Below, one piece after another: positions 17,116 to 25,384 of a stretch of DNA of 25,384 nucleotides (positions are counted from its first letter, which is position 1; each line of letters starts with the position of its first letter). The stretch comes from an uncultured Raoultella sp. Its GTDB lineage: Bacteria; Pseudomonadota; Gammaproteobacteria; Enterobacterales; Enterobacteriaceae. Location: positions 1-25,384 of the forward strand of contig CAAEVH010000076.1 in the NCBI GenBank assembly GCA_900759445.1, in the 5' to 3' direction. The notes under the pieces were generated by a model that saw only the letters and a list, made by a program, of their open reading frames with translations, was not told where the DNA came from and searched no databases. Both the position numbers and the translations under genes were made by a program.

Positions 17116-17496
17116 TCAGGCAACGTCCTGCTCGTGGTTTGCCAGAATCACGGGCAGATTCAGCTCAATCCAGTCGGCCAGCGCCGCCACTTTCTCACTG
17201 ACCTGTTCACCGAGCGGGGTCAGACTATACTCTACGTGCGGCGGTACCACCGGATACGAAACCCGGTTGATAAAGCCATCCTGCTCCAGCGCCTGCAGCG
17301 ACTGTGCCAGCATCTTTTCACTGACGCCGCCCATCTTGCGGCGTAAATCGCTGAAGCGATGGGTTCCCGTACGCAGAGCGATCAGGATTAACACTCCCCA
17401 GCGGCTGGTCACATGTTTCAGCACGTCACGTGACGGGCACTCTTCCGCAAACAGATTACCGTCGCGCATCTGTTCGCTTAGCGTCGGATTCGCCAT
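17116..17496 (-). CDS. ytfH: YtfH, HxlR-family winged-helix transcriptional regulator
   Basis: This 126-residue protein has the HxlR/DUF24 winged-helix domain (about residues 20-110), with the recognition region HRFSDLRRKMGGVSEKMLAQSLQALEQ split over the two helices. Cys20, in EECPSRDVL, is the conserved family cysteine that in relatives such as YodB, HypR and QorR senses quinones, disulfide stress or aldehydes. The gene is divergent from qorB, a quinone oxidoreductase, so YtfH is the likely local repressor of qorB. The shared 90-bp gap carries repeated TACTTAC motifs that could be its operator. Not experimentally tied here to any inducer. Confidence 0.92.
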   Translation of the reverse strand: MANPTLSEQMRDGNLFAEECPSRDVLKHVTSRWGVLILIALRTGTHRFSDLRRKMGGVSEKMLAQSLQALEQDGFINRVSYPVVPPHVEYSLTPLGEQVSEKVAALADWIELNLPVILANHEQDVA

Positions 17497-17501
17497 TTTA
17501 A

Positions 17502-17540
17502 TACTTACCTTTTTGTATGTACTTACTAAAAGTTAGTTAA
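17502..17540. promoter_or_regulatory. Candidate YtfH (HxlR) operator between ytfH and qorB
   Basis: TACTTAC occurs at 17502-17508 and again at 17520-17526, 18 bp apart. An interrupted inverted repeat, TTACTA and TAGTTAA, overlaps the second copy. HxlR regulators bind such short dyads in divergent promoters. No footprint is known to me for YtfH. Confidence 0.4.
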
Positions 17541-17586
17541 GGTGTTAGCTTATCACAACTGTCACGCAACACGAAGGAGAATACTG

Positions 17587-18435
<849 letters not shown>

Positions 18436-18439
18436 CGGT

Positions 18440-18461
18440 TACAAAAAGGTTAATTTTTGTA
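18440..18461. repeat. AT-rich inverted repeat after qorB
   Basis: TACAAAAA and TTTTTGTA flank GGTTAA. The dyad lies between the qorB stop codon and the AraC-family gene at 18516. It could be a weak qorB terminator or an operator of the regulator; the sequence does not decide. Confidence 0.5.
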
Positions 18462-18515
18462 GCTTCCCGGCGGGTCATCCCCAATAATAAAAGGATATCC
18501 GTCGGGAGAAACGCA

Positions 18516-19340
18516 ATGCAGGGCGTACCGGAACAGTTCAACGATGAGAGAGACAGCGCGCGCTTTCGCCATCCGGCGCAGCTGCCCGGCGTTGAGCTGT
18601 ACCATGCCCATATCTCCCGCTACGCTTTCGAACCCCATACCCATGAAGCCTTCGGCATCGGTGCGATAGAGCTCGGCGCCGAGCGTTTTCGCTATCGCGG
18701 CAGCCAGCATGTCGCGCCGGTTAACTCCATCATTACCATGAACCCTGACGAACTGCACACCGGAGAAGCGGCCACCGCCGACGGCTGGCGCTACCGTATG
18801 GTCTATCTGGAGCCGCAGATGCTGGAAGAGGTCACCGGCGTGCGCCACTGGTGGTTCAGTGAGGTGGTTCGTCAGGATCCGCAGCGCTCGCAGCGGCTCT
18901 GTCAGCTTATTTATGGCTTATGGCATACCGACGATCCGCTGGCTCAGCAGGGTCTGTTGCTCGACGTGATCGATACCTTCCGCCCGCTGGCCCATCACGC
19001 CCCGGTTATCGCGGAAGCCGCCCACCGTTTCGAGCGCGTACGCGATTATCTGCATGACAACTATATGCACGCCGTTTCCCTTGATGAGCTGGCGCAGGTT
19101 GCCGCCCTGAGCCCGTACCACTTTCAGCGCCAGTTTAAGGCGCATTTCCACGTCACGCCCCATCAGATGCTGATGGCCATTCGCCTGTGGCGCGCCAAAG
19201 CCTTCCTCACCCACGGCATGCCCGCTGCCGAAGTGGCCGCCGCCACCGGTCTGACCGATCAGTCACACCTGACCCGCGCCTTTACCCGCCGCTACGGCAT
19301 CACCCCGGTGCGCTATCAAAAGCAGGTCGCCCGGCGCTAA
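18516..19340 (+). CDS. AraC-family transcriptional regulator, probable partner of ytfF
   Basis: This 274-residue protein has an N-terminal cupin-type AraC sensing domain (about residues 15-150, with PHTHEAFGIGAIE and MNPDELHTGE). A C-terminal AraC DNA-binding domain follows (about 170-270), with helices LDELAQVAALSPYHFQRQFK and VAAATGLTDQSHLTRAF. I do not recognise an E. coli K-12 counterpart at this place; there ytfF is next to qorB. Regulators of this subtype are often beside EamA or LysE exporters, and here ytfF begins about 75 bp downstream on the same strand. It probably controls ytfF, but its ligand is unknown. GGAGAAA precedes the ATG. The region is as GC-rich as its surroundings. Confidence 0.87.
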   Translation: MQGVPEQFNDERDSARFRHPAQLPGVELYHAHISRYAFEPHTHEAFGIGAIELGAERFRYRGSQHVAPVNSIITMNPDELHTGEAATADGWRYRMVYLEPQMLEEVTGVRHWWFSEVVRQDPQRSQRLCQLIYGLWHTDDPLAQQGLLLDVIDTFRPLAHHAPVIAEAAHRFERVRDYLHDNYMHAVSLDELAQVAALSPYHFQRQFKAHFHVTPHQMLMAIRLWRAKAFLTHGMPAAEVAAATGLTDQSHLTRAFTRRYGITPVRYQKQVARR

Positions 19341-19415
19341 TGCGCAATCTCATACAATATTCCCGACGCGGCCTCTTCTACACTTTAGCCAACTGAAACC
19401 GGTATGGATGGCGTG

Positions 19416-20390
19416 ATGATTAGTGGTGTGTTGTATGCCCTGCTGGCGGGGATGATGTGGGGGTTAATATTCGTCGGCCCGGTGCTGGTACCGGAATACC
19501 CGGCGGTGCTGCAATCCATGGGACGCTATCTGGCGCTGGGGCTGATTGCCCTGCCGCTGGCATGGCTCGGTCGCGCGCGACTGCGACAGCTTTCCGGACG
19601 AGACTGGTGGACGGCGCTGGGGCTGACCATGATGGGCAATCTGATCTATTACGTTTGTCTCGCCAGCGCCATTCAGCGCACCGGTGCGCCGGTATCGACG
19701 ATGATTATCGGCACCCTGCCGGTGGTGCTGCCGGTGATGGCTAACCTGCTCTACAGCCAGCGCGACGGTAAGCTACCGTGGCGACGTCTCTTTCCGGCGC
19801 TCTCCTGTATCGCTGTCGGCCTGGTGTGCGTCAATATTGCCGAACTGCGCCAGGGACTGCCCAATTTCAGTATCTGGCGCTACGGTTCCGGTATTGGTCT
19901 GGCGCTGATATCGGTGGCCTGCTGGGCCTGGTACGCGTTGCGCAATGCACGCTGGCTGCGGGAAAACCCGGATAAGCATCCGATGATGTGGGCGACGGCG
20001 CAGGCGCTGGTGACGCTACCGGTCTCGCTGGCCGGTTATCTGATTGCCTGCGGATGGCTGCATGCCCAGCAGGTCGACTTCCCGCTGCCCTTTGGCCCAC
20101 GTCCCCTGATCTTCGTGACGCTGATGCTGGCCATCGCGGTCCTCTGCTCCTGGGTCGGCGCATTGTGCTGGAATATCGCCAGCCAGAAGCTGCCAACGGT
20201 CATTCTCGGGCCGCTCATCGTCTTCGAAACGCTGGCGGGCCTGCTGTATACCTTCCTGTTACGACAAAGCATGCCGCCGCTGCTGACGCTCAGCGGCATC
20301 CTGCTACTGGTTGTTGGCGTGGTCTACGCGGTCTGTTCGCGACCACAAAAACCGGTGGTTGTGGCGCGGGTCTGCGAGAATAAAAAATAG
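19416..20390 (+). CDS. ytfF: YtfF, EamA-family (drug/metabolite transporter superfamily) inner-membrane protein
   Basis: This protein of about 324 residues has ten predicted hydrophobic helices arranged as two EamA repeats (about residues 1-135 and 150-300). It closely matches E. coli YtfF. The substrate is unknown; relatives export amino acids or metabolites. Start: the ATG at 19416 gives MISGVLYALLAG as in E. coli, with GGATGG about 5 bp upstream. An ATG at 19404 would add MDGV and cannot be excluded. It follows the AraC-family gene on the same strand, so the two may be cotranscribed. Confidence 0.88.
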   Translation: MISGVLYALLAGMMWGLIFVGPVLVPEYPAVLQSMGRYLALGLIALPLAWLGRARLRQLSGRDWWTALGLTMMGNLIYYVCLASAIQRTGAPVSTMIIGTLPVVLPVMANLLYSQRDGKLPWRRLFPALSCIAVGLVCVNIAELRQGLPNFSIWRYGSGIGLALISVACWAWYALRNARWLRENPDKHPMMWATAQALVTLPVSLAGYLIACGWLHAQQVDFPLPFGPRPLIFVTLMLAIAVLCSWVGALCWNIASQKLPTVILGPLIVFETLAGLLYTFLLRQSMPPLLTLSGILLLVVGVVYAVCSRPQKPVVVARVCENKK

Positions 20391-20423
20391 CCTGGTATCC
20401 GAAAGGGGTATTTTCTTGCCAAT

Positions 20424-20446
20424 AAGATGCATTTAATATGCATCTT
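20424..20446. promoter_or_regulatory. NsrR operator upstream of ytfE
   Basis: AAGATGCATTT at 20424-20434 and ATATGCATCTT at 20436-20446 form an 11-1-11 dyad with a single mismatch. It fits the known NsrR consensus of AAGATGCATTT-type half-sites. It lies 26 bp before the ytfE ATG, where it would cover the promoter. NsrR, an iron-sulfur repressor, releases this site on exposure to nitric oxide. Confidence 0.92.
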
Positions 20447-20472
20447 ATATTTTTAAAGACGAGGTATTCGCT

Positions 20473-21135
20473 ATGGCTTTTCGTGACCAACCTTTAGGCG
20501 AGCTGGCGCTGACGATTCCGCGCGCCTCCGCGCTGTTCCGTAAATACGATATGGACTACTGCTGCGGCGGCAAACAGACGCTGGAACGCGCCGCAGCGCG
20601 TAAGGAGCTGGACGTCGCGGCGATCGAAGCCGAGCTGGCCAGACTGGCGGAAGAGCCGGTAGAGAAAGACTGGCGTACCGCACCGTATGCCGAAATCATC
20701 GACCATATCATCGCTCGCTACCACGATCGCCATCGCGAACAGCTGCCGGAGCTTATCCTGCAGGCCAGCAAAGTTGAACGGGTGCATGCCGATAAGCCCA
20801 ACGTGCCGAACGGCTTAGCCAAATACCTGACCATGCTGCACCAGGAGCTCTCCAGCCACATGATGAAAGAGGAGCAGATCCTGTTCCCGATGATCAAACA
20901 GGGCATGGGGACTCAGGCCGCGGGTCCCATCAGCGTCATGGAAAGCGAACACGACGAAGCGGGCGAGCTGCTGGAAGTGATTAAGCACGTCACCAACAAT
21001 GTCACCCCGCCGCCGGAAGCCTGCACCACGTGGAAAGCGATGTACAACGGCATTAACCAACTGATCGACGATCTGATGGAACATATCAGCCTGGAGAACA
21101 ACGTTCTGTTTCCGCGTGCCCTCGCCGGAAAATAA
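20473..21135 (+). CDS. ytfE: YtfE (RIC), di-iron protein for repair of iron centres after nitrosative stress
   Basis: This 220-residue cytoplasmic protein matches E. coli YtfE in length. The N-terminal ScdA-type domain carries the Cys30-Cys31 pair in DYCCGG. The hemerythrin-like four-helix bundle carries all six known di-iron ligands at the E. coli positions: His84, His129, Glu133, His160, His204 and Glu208. It helps restore iron-sulfur clusters and deals with nitric oxide. An NsrR operator in front explains induction by nitric oxide. GAGG precedes the ATG, and a terminator at 21177-21199 ends the transcript. Confidence 0.97.
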   Translation: MAFRDQPLGELALTIPRASALFRKYDMDYCCGGKQTLERAAARKELDVAAIEAELARLAEEPVEKDWRTAPYAEIIDHIIARYHDRHREQLPELILQASKVERVHADKPNVPNGLAKYLTMLHQELSSHMMKEEQILFPMIKQGMGTQAAGPISVMESEHDEAGELLEVIKHVTNNVTPPPEACTTWKAMYNGINQLIDDLMEHISLENNVLFPRALAGK

Positions 21136-21155
21136 AAAAGGCGCCCGCAGGCGCC
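21134..21155 (-). terminator. Minus-strand terminator-like hairpin (distal cycA terminator)
   Basis: On the minus strand GGCGCC, TGCG and GGCGCC form a hairpin followed by six Ts. It points the same way as cycA, 115 bp beyond the cycA stop codon and abutting the ytfE end. It is probably a back-up terminator keeping cycA transcription out of ytfE. Confidence 0.75.
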
Positions 21156-21176
21156 CTCGACATTGTCAGTCTTATT

Positions 21177-21199
21177 GGCCACCCCGGTGGCCTTTTTTT
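21177..21199 (+). terminator. Intrinsic terminator of ytfE
   Basis: GGCCAC and GTGGCC flank a CCCG loop and are followed by seven Ts. Confidence 0.88.
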
Positions 21200-21201
21200 A
21201 T

Positions 21202-21272
21202 GACGGACGTCCTGTCCGTCCCCCTTCGGGCCGTTGCAAGCAACGTTAAAAATCTCTCCCGAAGATTTTTTT
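21202..21272. other. Cluster of three further hairpins between ytfE and cycA
   Basis: Three inverted repeats follow one another: GACGGAC/GTCCGTC (21202-21220), CGTTGC/GCAACG (21232-21245) and AAAATCT/AGATTTT (21249-21269). On the minus strand the last one begins right at the cycA stop codon and ends in a T-run within the stem, so it may act as the proximal cycA terminator. The roles of the first two are unclear. Confidence 0.55.
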
Positions 21273-22674
21273 ATTTCGCCAGACGTTTCTTACCGGCGAA
21301 GAACCAACCCGCCGCCAGCAGAACGAACCACAGCGGGGTGACGATCAGCGCTTCGCGCGTGTCGGCTTCCAGCGTCAACAGCACCAGCACGAAGACGAAG
21401 AACGCCATACAGACCCAGCACATCAGTTTACCCAACGGCATCTTATATTTGGACTGCTCATGCAGATGCGGACGCTTTTTGCGATAGACCAGGTATGAGC
21501 ACAGAATAATGGTCCACACGAACATAAACAGGATCGCAGATACCGTGGTAATCATGGTGAAGGCGGCAATCACGCTCGGGTTCACCATCAGCATCACCAC
21601 GCCGCCCAGCAGGCACATGCAGGAGAAGGTCAGCCCTTTCGCCGGTACCGCACGTTTCGACAGCTTGGCGAACATCGACGGCGCCTGACCATCCTGCGCC
21701 AGACCGAACAGCATACGGCTGGTTGAGAACACACCGCTGTTAGCCGAAGAGGCGGCCGAAGTCAGCACCACAAAGTTAATCAGGCTGGCCGCCGCCGGCA
21801 GGCCCACCAGGACAAACAGTTCGACGAACGGGCTCTTGGTCGGCACCACGGAGCTCCACGGCGTCACCGACATAATCACGATCAGTGCGAAGACGTAGAA
21901 CATAATAATACGCAGCGGGATGGAGTTAATCGCGCGCGGCAGGGATTTTTCCGGATCTTTGGTTTCTGCCGCAGTGGTCCCTACCAGCTCAATACCGACG
22001 AATGCGAAGACCGCGATCTGGAAGCCGGCAAAGAATCCGCTGATCCCTTTCGGGAACCAGCCGCCGTCATTCCACAGATGGGCAAAAGAAGCTTCCACGC
22101 CGGTCGGCGATTTGAAATGCATCATCACCATCACCAGGCCGACAACAATCAGCGCCACAATGGCGACGATTTTGATCATCGCGAACCAGAACTCCATCTC
22201 ACCGAACATTTTCACGGTGGCAAGGTTCAGGCTCAGCAGCAGCAGGATAACCGCCAGCGAAGCGACCCAGTCGGAAAGTCCAGGGAACCAGAACTGGGCG
22301 TAGGCGGTAATCGCCACCACGTCGGCCATCCCGGTCACCACCCAGCAGAACCAGTAGGTCCAGCCGGTAAAATAGCCTGCCCACGGCCCCAGAAGGTCGG
22401 CGGCAAAATCACTGAACGATTTATATTCCAGATTCGACAGCAGTAATTCGCCCATCGCGCGCATCACGAAAAACAGCATAAAGCCGATGATCATATAAAC
22501 AAAAATAATGGATGGCCCGGCGAGGCTGATGGTTTTGCCGGACCCCATAAACAGCCCCGTCCCGATGGCGCCACCAATAGCAATAAGCTGAATATGTCGA
22601 TTCGTGAGATTTCGCCGTAGCGATTGTTCAGTCGGAGCCTGCTCTTCGGCAGCGACTTTAACCTGATCTACCAT
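21271..22674 (-). CDS. cycA: CycA, D-serine/D-alanine/glycine:proton symporter
   Basis: This inner-membrane transporter of the amino acid-polyamine-organocation family has 12 predicted helices and takes up glycine, D-alanine, D-serine, L-alanine and D-cycloserine. The typical first-helix motif GGAIGTGLFMGSG is at about residues 33-45. The start at 22674 (MVDQVKVAAEEQ, 467 residues) matches E. coli CycA (470 residues) and has AGGAAG 8 bp upstream. A longer frame from 22737 would place the extra residues over the leader and is rejected. The last residues (KKRLAK) are shorter than in E. coli. It is convergent with ytfE. The mRNA leader has a CA-rich stretch suited to GcvB control. Confidence 0.96.
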   Translation of the reverse strand: MVDQVKVAAEEQAPTEQSLRRNLTNRHIQLIAIGGAIGTGLFMGSGKTISLAGPSIIFVYMIIGFMLFFVMRAMGELLLSNLEYKSFSDFAADLLGPWAGYFTGWTYWFCWVVTGMADVVAITAYAQFWFPGLSDWVASLAVILLLLSLNLATVKMFGEMEFWFAMIKIVAIVALIVVGLVMVMMHFKSPTGVEASFAHLWNDGGWFPKGISGFFAGFQIAVFAFVGIELVGTTAAETKDPEKSLPRAINSIPLRIIMFYVFALIVIMSVTPWSSVVPTKSPFVELFVLVGLPAAASLINFVVLTSAASSANSGVFSTSRMLFGLAQDGQAPSMFAKLSKRAVPAKGLTFSCMCLLGGVVMLMVNPSVIAAFTMITTVSAILFMFVWTIILCSYLVYRKKRPHLHEQSKYKMPLGKLMCWVCMAFFVFVLVLLTLEADTREALIVTPLWFVLLAAGWFFAGKKRLAK

Positions 22675-22980
22675 GTGATTTTCTTCCTGTTGTACCTGTC
22701 TGTGTTGTTCAGGCTCTGATGGCCCGTCATTTGTCATTACCCTGAAAAAGGGTTTATCGATATTAGGTAAGAATCGGAGGGATGAATACTATGATTTAGA
22801 TATAATGTTAATTTTATGTTTAAAGTGAGTGTTATATCACTCCTGCAGCGCGAAACAGCTCACAAAAATACACCTAAAAAGGCTGAGCGCAACATAAAAT
22901 TCCAGCAAACTCCTAACTTAAGTATTTTGCGCTATTTTTAGTCGCTCCCTCCCCCTGAAGGGAGAGGAAGCACCTGCTGA
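22675..22980. other. cycA leader and promoter region, downstream of fklB
   Basis: About 306 bp without a gene. The cycA leader occupies the left part. The stretch 22770-22930 is AT-rich and should hold the cycA promoter, but no box pair is convincing. A GAGTG/CACTC dyad lies at about 22826-22842. Just before the fklB end, 22944-22971 folds on the minus strand into a 12-bp hairpin with a UUCA loop and two G-U pairs. It lacks a U-run, so it may be a 3' stabiliser or weak fklB terminator. Confidence 0.6.
22684..22712 (-). promoter_or_regulatory. CA-rich cycA leader segment, candidate GcvB small-RNA target
   Basis: The cycA leader on the minus strand reads GAACAACACAGACAGG and then ACAACAGGAAG around the ribosome-binding site. 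GcvB represses cycA in E. coli through its G/U-rich R1 region, which pairs with such CA-rich leaders. Pairing was judged by eye only. Confidence 0.45.
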
Positions 22981-23601
22981 TTAGATAATATCCAGCAGTT
23001 CAACTTCAAAGATCAGGGTGCTGAACGGAGGAATAGAAGCACCTGCGCCGCGCTCACCATAGGCCAGGTTGTGCGGAATAGTCAGTTCCCATTTGGAACC
23101 CACCGGCATCAGGGTCAGCGCTTCAATCCAGCCGCCGATCACGCCGGTCACCGGGAACTCAGCCGGTTCACCGCGGGCCACGGAGCTGTCAAATACGGTA
23201 CCGTCGATAAGTTTACCGGTGTAATGCACGCGGACACGGTCGGTACGCGCCGGGATTGCGCCTTCACCCTGGGTCAGAACGCGGAACTGCAGACCGGATT
23301 CGGTGCTGTTCACGCCTTCACGTTCGCGGTTTTCATCCAGGTATTTCTGGCCATCGGCCGCCATCTCCTGGAAACGTTCGCGACGTACCGCGTCAGCACG
23401 TTCGTGGATTTCACGCAGCGCGCGGTGAACGGCTTCCACCGGCACCTGCGGCTGATTGCCTTCCAGCGCATCGGCAATGCCGGCAACCAGTGCTTCAGGC
23501 AGCAGCCCCTGCAGGCCGGATTCGCTCAGCTGTTGTCCAACCTGCAAGCCGATACCGTAACTTGCCTGCGCTTCAATAGTGTCAAAAGTCGGGGTTGCCA
23601 T
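22981..23601 (-). CDS. fklB: FklB (FKBP22), peptidyl-prolyl cis-trans isomerase
   Basis: This 206-residue protein equals E. coli FKBP22 in length. It is a V-shaped dimeric folding enzyme that speeds isomerisation of bonds before proline. N-terminal helices (about residues 1-95) form the dimerisation arm. The C-terminal FKBP domain (about 110-206) shows [16 protein letters not shown], the [14 protein letters not shown] active-site strand and [16 protein letters not shown]. There is no signal peptide, so it is cytoplasmic. AAGGAAAG precedes its ATG. It is divergent from ytfB. Confidence 0.96.
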   Translation of the reverse strand: MATPTFDTIEAQASYGIGLQVGQQLSESGLQGLLPEALVAGIADALEGNQPQVPVEAVHRALREIHERADAVRRERFQEMAADGQKYLDENREREGVNSTESGLQFRVLTQGEGAIPARTDRVRVHYTGKLIDGTVFDSSVARGEPAEFPVTGVIGGWIEALTLMPVGSKWELTIPHNLAYGERGAGASIPPFSTLIFEVELLDII

Positions 23602-23957
23602 CTTCTTTCCTTATTTTTCGGGGGGAAAATTTCATACTCGACGGATTCCAGATAGCAAAAAGGCGGCATGCAGATGATTCACCGGCAGGACAGGCCACAG
23701 TGTGGCCAGTGCAGGCAGGCGCAGCCAGCGCATCAGCAACTCGAAAGACGACGAGCGTAAAGTGGTGGGCAGCATATCAGCCATCGTCCGATGGGTAAAA
23801 CTTTGTCGCGGAGATGATGACAAATCTGAGGGAAACAGAAACAATAGGAGATATCAGGTTAACCTCACGAAACATATCTTTGTCTCGGCCATCAGGAAGT
23901 TAGCCATCTATACTCTACGGAGAGCAGGATAAAAATATGCGGAGCAGGAGGAAAGCC
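23602..23957. other. fklB/ytfB divergent region
   Basis: These 356 bp hold no confident gene. A TATACT box at 23909-23914 may be the -10 of ytfB, with no clear -35. A GGCCAC/GTGGCC dyad lies near 23693-23706. A minus-strand open frame (50 codons from an ATG at 23784, or 70 from a TTG at 23844, ending at 23632) would encode a hydrophobic peptide. It has no ribosome-binding site and is left unannotated. Confidence 0.5.
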
Positions 23958-24620
23958 ATGCCCGGGCGCTTTGACATCACACCTACCCTGGCGAAGATCT
24001 GGCACGCCCCGGATCATATTCGCATTATGGATCCGCTGCCGCCCATGCACCGCCGAGGCATCATTGCCGGCGCATTGCTGGTGATTATCGGCATACTGCT
24101 CCCGTCAGAGGAGAGCAGCAGCCCGGTACAAAGTGGCCGCGAAGCCAATATCGACCTGCAATCGCAGTCCCAGCCACAATCTTCCCAACAGGCCATGCCG
24201 CTGCCGCCGATTACCACCACGCCGACGGTGAATGACGCCGATCAGATGGCGCCGGTGGCGCCGGAGCCGGTTCAGGACGAACCGGTGGAGCAGGGACAGA
24301 GCCAGGCCTACTCTCAGCCGCAGCAGCAACAGCAGCAGTCTGCCCCGGGAATTGAGCAGCAGTGGCGTACCTACCGCATAGAAGCGGGTAAAACCCTGGC
24401 CCAGCTGTTCCGCGATCATAATCTGCCGCCAACCGACGTCTATGCGATGGCGCAGGTAGAAGGTCCGGGCAAACCGCTCAGTTCGCTGCAAACCGGGCAG
24501 ACGGTGCAAATTCGTCAGAATGCGAATGGCGTCGTGACCGGCCTGACAATTGATACCGGCGGCGGACAGCAGGTGCTGTTCACCCGTCAGGCGAACGGCA
24601 GTTTTATTCGCGCGCGCTAA
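23958..24620 (+). CDS. ytfB: YtfB, OapA-domain cell-envelope protein linked to cell division
   Basis: This 220-residue bitopic inner-membrane protein has a cytoplasmic N-terminus (MPGRFDITPTLAKIWHAP), a membrane helix at about residues 33-49 (RGIIAGALLVIIGILLP), a Q/P/S-rich periplasmic linker with a run of six glutamines, and a C-terminal OapA/LysM-like domain (about 133-220) starting at WRTYRIEAGKTLAQLFRDH. E. coli YtfB (212 residues) localises to the division septum and binds glycans. The extra length here is in the linker. I chose 23958 over an upstream ATG at 23937 because AGGAGGAAA precedes it and E. coli YtfB also begins MPGRF. It is divergent from fklB and convergent with rplI. Confidence 0.93.
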   Translation: MPGRFDITPTLAKIWHAPDHIRIMDPLPPMHRRGIIAGALLVIIGILLPSEESSSPVQSGREANIDLQSQSQPQSSQQAMPLPPITTTPTVNDADQMAPVAPEPVQDEPVEQGQSQAYSQPQQQQQQSAPGIEQQWRTYRIEAGKTLAQLFRDHNLPPTDVYAMAQVEGPGKPLSSLQTGQTVQIRQNANGVVTGLTIDTGGGQQVLFTRQANGSFIRAR

Positions 24621-24645
24621 TCGCCGCCAGGAATCCACTGGTCAT

Positions 24646-24664
24646 GCCGGGTATCATGCCCGGC
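24646..24664 (+). other. GC-rich hairpin downstream of ytfB
   Basis: GCCGGG and CCCGGC flank a 7-nt loop 25 bp after the ytfB stop codon. No T-run follows, so it is not a standard intrinsic terminator. It may be a degenerate REP palindrome or stabilise the 3' end of ytfB mRNA. Confidence 0.45.
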
Positions 24665-24821
24665 CTGCGCAAAAGCGCCCTCTCACTCCCGTCTCCTTCT
24701 TCCCGCTTTATTTGGTACCGCGTCGCGTCCGCTCATATCAACGCCTCCCGATCAAAGGATGGGTCATTGACGGCCTGATATTGCAATTGTGTCAGGAGGG
24801 AACAACAGAAGGGGAATGCAG

Positions 24822-24851
24822 AAAAGCAAAACGCCGGCACAAGGCCGGCGT
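24822..24851 (-). terminator. Intrinsic terminator of the rpsF-priB-rpsR-rplI operon
   Basis: On the minus strand ACGCCGGC, CTTGT and GCCGGCGT form a perfect 8-bp hairpin followed by TTTGCTTTT, 23 bp after the rplI stop codon. Confidence 0.92.
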
Positions 24852-24874
24852 CTCGACGCGAACTGAGTAAAAAA

Positions 24875-25336
<462 letters not shown>

Positions 25337-25365
25337 TCAAAGTCGTATTAATGGACCGTGACCGA

Positions 25366-25384
25366 TTACTGATGACGATCAGTG
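25366..25384 (-). CDS. rpsR: 30S ribosomal protein S18, last five codons (partial)
   Basis: On the minus strand the edge of the window reads ACT GAT CGT CAT CAG TAA, giving the known S18 C-terminus TDRHQ and stop. The rest of the gene lies beyond the right edge. Identified by this short match plus the invariant operon order. Confidence 0.9.

Overview
The window is a stretch of enterobacterial chromosome, most likely Klebsiella or a close relative such as Raoultella or Enterobacter. Nearly every protein is a full-length, close match to the E. coli K-12 ytf-region product as I remember it. Gene order from ytfP to rplI follows the E. coli map around 95 min. The Klebsiella-like signs are GC-rich REP-type palindromes (ACCGGGG arms), an extra AraC-family regulator between qorB and ytfF, and an inserted sugar operon between ytfL and ytfK. 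No tool was run; family names come from recognising the sequences.

Layout, left to right. Positions 1-306 hold a 114-bp tandem repeat of BIME/REP type. It sits where E. coli has the gap between the convergent genes ppa and ytfP. A reverse-strand operon follows, tamA-tamB-ytfP (6266 to 413), encoding an outer-membrane/inner-membrane assembly and lipid-transport machine plus a small cyclotransferase-like protein. Divergent to it are msrA and paeA (ytfL). Positions 8631-13031 hold an accessory operon of LacY-family permease, GH42 beta-galactosidase and AraC-like regulator. It is inserted in the gap between paeA and ytfK, which are adjacent and convergent in E. coli. The backbone resumes with ytfK, ytfJ, cysQ, cpdB, ytfH, qorB, an AraC-family regulator, ytfF, ytfE, cycA, fklB, ytfB and rplI. 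The last codons of rpsR lie at the right edge.

The most interesting part is the accessory operon. Its promoter region copies the araBAD promoter layout. A CRP-like site (8687-8702) is followed 12 bp later by two direct 17-bp AraC-type half-sites exactly 21 bp apart (8715 and 8736), and the second runs into a candidate -35 box. The operon's own regulator keeps every residue that E. coli AraC uses to hold L-arabinose. The permease keeps the proton-coupling residues of LacY but lacks Trp151 and Glu269, two key galactoside contacts. Together these suggest a self-regulated uptake and hydrolysis system for a galactoside-like or alpha-L-arabinopyranoside glycoside rather than a second lactose system. 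That function is inference; the sequence features are directly visible.

Other regulatory signals: an almost perfect NsrR operator in front of ytfE, a sigma-54-type promoter embedded in a palindrome in front of ytfJ, a CA-rich cycA leader suited to GcvB pairing, and several intrinsic terminators.
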